From the NCBI RefSeq assembly GCF_002095465.1, contig NZ_MLFP01000019.1:28912-92911 (forward strand): a stretch of DNA of 64,000 nucleotides, read 5' to 3'. The position numbers were made by a program, and so were the translations under genes. The notes beneath the pieces were generated by a model, which was not told the DNA's origin, did no database searches, and saw only the letters and a list, made by a program, of their open reading frames with translations. Of the stretch, positions 62,629 to 64,000 are shown piece by piece. Every line of letters starts with the position of its first letter. Position 1 is the first letter of the stretch. The stretch is from Pantoea rodasii (GTDB lineage: Bacteria > Pseudomonadota > Gammaproteobacteria > Enterobacterales > Enterobacteriaceae).

Positions 62629-64000
62629 ATGGGTGTGATAGTGGACACGCGCGGCGTGCCGTTTGAGTCACAGGCGCTGAAGCGTCAGCAGTCGGATGAT
62701 AACCTGCTGCTGCGGCGCCAGTGGGCGGAGCATCCCTCCGTCGGCATCAATATCAACCGTCTGTATGGCATCTTTCAGGAGGCCGAACAGGGCAACCTGA
62801 CCGCGCAGGCCGATCTGTTCTGTGACATGGAAGAGCGAGATGGCCACCTGTTTGCCGAGATGAGCAAGCGCCGCCGCGCCATCCTGACGCTGCCGTGGAA
62901 AATCACGCCACCGCGCAACGCCACCGCCGCCGAGCAGAATCTGGCCACGCAGGTCACAGAGTGGTTTCAGGATATGCCGGACTTCGAGTCGCTGCTGTTC
63001 GACCTCACCGACGCCGTGGGCCACGGCTTCTCGCCGGTCGAGATTGACTGGTCAAGACAGGGTAAGCTGTGGTTTCCGCGCCAGTTCTTTAAGCGCCCGC
63101 AGCGCTGGTTTCAGACGCCGCTGTTTAATGGTGACGATATCCGGCTGATTGACGGCACTACCGATGGCGCGGAACTGTGGCCATCGGGCTGGATACTCCA
63201 CCGCCATAAGGCAAAATGCGGCGGCTTCCCGGAGGCGGGCCTGTTTCGGGTGCTGGCCTGGACGTACCTGTTCAAAAACCTCTCCGCGCGCGATCTGGCG
63301 GAGTTTCTGGAGGTGTATGGCCTGCCGATGCGCGTCGGTAAGTACCCCTCCGGCACCACCGACGACGAGAAGATGGAGCTGATGCGCGCCGTGATGACGC
63401 TGGGCCGCGAGGCGGCTGGGATTATGCCTCAGGGCATGGAGATCAACTTTGAGGACGCCGCGGAGGGTCAGGCCGACCCGTTTCGCTACATGATTGAGTG
63501 GTGCGAACGGACGCAGAGTAAGGTCATTCTGGGTGCCACCCTGACTTCGCAGACTGAAAGCAATGGCAGCCGCGCGCTGGGTGAGGTGCATAACGAGGTG
63601 CGCCACGAGCTGCTGGCCAGCGATGCCCGTCAGCTGGCGGGCACGCTCACCCGCGATTTACTCTGGCCGATGCTATCCCTGAACGGCTACTGCGATATTG
63701 ACCCGCGCCGCCTGTGCCGCTTTGAGTTTGATGCCAGCGAACCGGAAGACCTGAAGACGCTGGCGGATGCTATCGGCGCATCGGTCAGTGCGGGTATAAG
63801 CGTCAGCCAGACCTGGGCGCATGAGCGCACCGGCATACCCGTTCCTGCCGCAGGCGACGCGCTGCTGGTGCCGCCCGGTAATAAAAAGATATTCCGGCCG
63901 CCCTCAGCGCGCTGTATGACGCGCGGGGCATGATGCCCTTTACCCAGCACGCGGCGCTCTCCGTGCAGTCGGATAACAGCGCCCAGCAGGCCCTGGACGG
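62629..64000 (+). CDS. Portal protein (Mu gp29-like, DUF935), frame broken near the window end
   Basis: ATG 62629 is preferred: GGGGAGG lies 9 bases upstream, whereas ATG 62620 would touch it. The protein shows the DUF935 pattern: FCDMEERDGHLFAEMSKRR, PWKITPP, GHGFSPVEIDW, RVLAWTYLFKNLSARDLAEFLE..YGLPMRVGKY. A stop appears at 63933, but one more C in the C3 at 63901-63903 gives RPPLSALYDARGMMPFTQH and an open frame to the window edge. The portal forms the ring through which DNA enters the head. Confidence 0.88.

Larger units (their letters stand above)
47335..64000. mobile_element. Mu-like transposable prophage, left part (right end outside the window)
   Basis: Gene order repressor, ner, muA, muB, early small genes, gemA, mor, lysis, DUF1804, terminase, portal is that of Mu-like phages. 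Insertion into an ABC ATPase gene without an integrase or tRNA site fits random transposition. The exact left end lies between about 47330 and 47420 and cannot be fixed by eye; the five-base target duplication needs the right end. The prophage runs beyond 64000. Confidence 0.93.

Overview
The window looks like a chromosomal segment of a gammaproteobacterial enterobacterium, most likely Erwiniaceae (Pantoea/Erwinia-like). This is inferred from the content: pagP, proX, a FhuB/FecIR-type iron operon, several DppABCD-type peptide importers and a Mu-like prophage. No rRNA, tRNA or CRISPR array was seen. Positions 1-47334 are host chromosome. From about 47335 to the window edge is the left two thirds of a Mu-like transposable prophage, cut off inside its portal gene. 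HOST LAYOUT. 1-546: a TPP riboswitch with its promoter reads leftward into a LuxE-like acyl-protein synthetase gene cut by the window edge. 554-3240: a P2A-type cation ATPase. 3828-9106: a 36-residue membrane peptide, an RND adaptor, an RND pump and an acyltransferase-3 membrane protein, closely spaced as an operon. 9096-11148: a membrane-anchored alpha/beta hydrolase and pagP. 11388-11913: a ParDE toxin-antitoxin pair. 11991-18835: a Fur-controlled siderophore operon with surface signalling (ECF sigma, FecR-like anti-sigma, TonB receptor with STN domain, FhuD-like binding protein, FhuB-like permease) but no ATPase gene. 18843-21449: a GlxA-type regulator and a divergent 14-helix MFS exporter. 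21453-31540: a leftward peptide-utilisation operon (M20 hydrolase, binding protein, two permeases, double ATPase, second M20 peptidase, M24 peptidase, D-Ala-D-Ala dipeptidase) with a divergent GntR regulator. 31609-37391: orphan proX, a YfcC-family carrier with an M20 carboxypeptidase, a LysR regulator and a beta-hydroxyacid dehydrogenase. 37432-39436: an MFS exporter divergent from a TetR regulator, with three repeated operators between them. 39444-41989: small genes, a GNAT remnant and a Fic protein with a striking nested-palindrome promoter. 42001-47340: a DUF1028 protein divergent from a peptide importer that includes a permease-ATPase fusion; its last ATPase gene is cut by the prophage. 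PROPHAGE LAYOUT. Leftward repressor, then rightward ner, muA, muB, a run of small early genes including DUF3164 and an ANR-type regulator, and a leftward DUF2513-like gene. A tandemly duplicated module follows (small membrane proteins, promoter/terminator pair, gemA, mor; the first mor is truncated). Then comes the lysis cassette (M15 endolysin, two small membrane proteins, Rz, Rz1), two small morphogenesis-region proteins, a DUF1804 small-terminase candidate, a leftward zinc-ribbon cargo gene, the large terminase and the portal. CAUTION. Twelve one-base frame breaks occur in this window and every one can be explained by a one-base change in the length of a single-nucleotide run (11 losses, 1 gain). 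Restoring one base makes each closed gene an exact multiple of three and joins two halves of one protein family. They are probably sequencing or assembly errors, so most 'pseudogene' entries below are likely intact genes in the organism.
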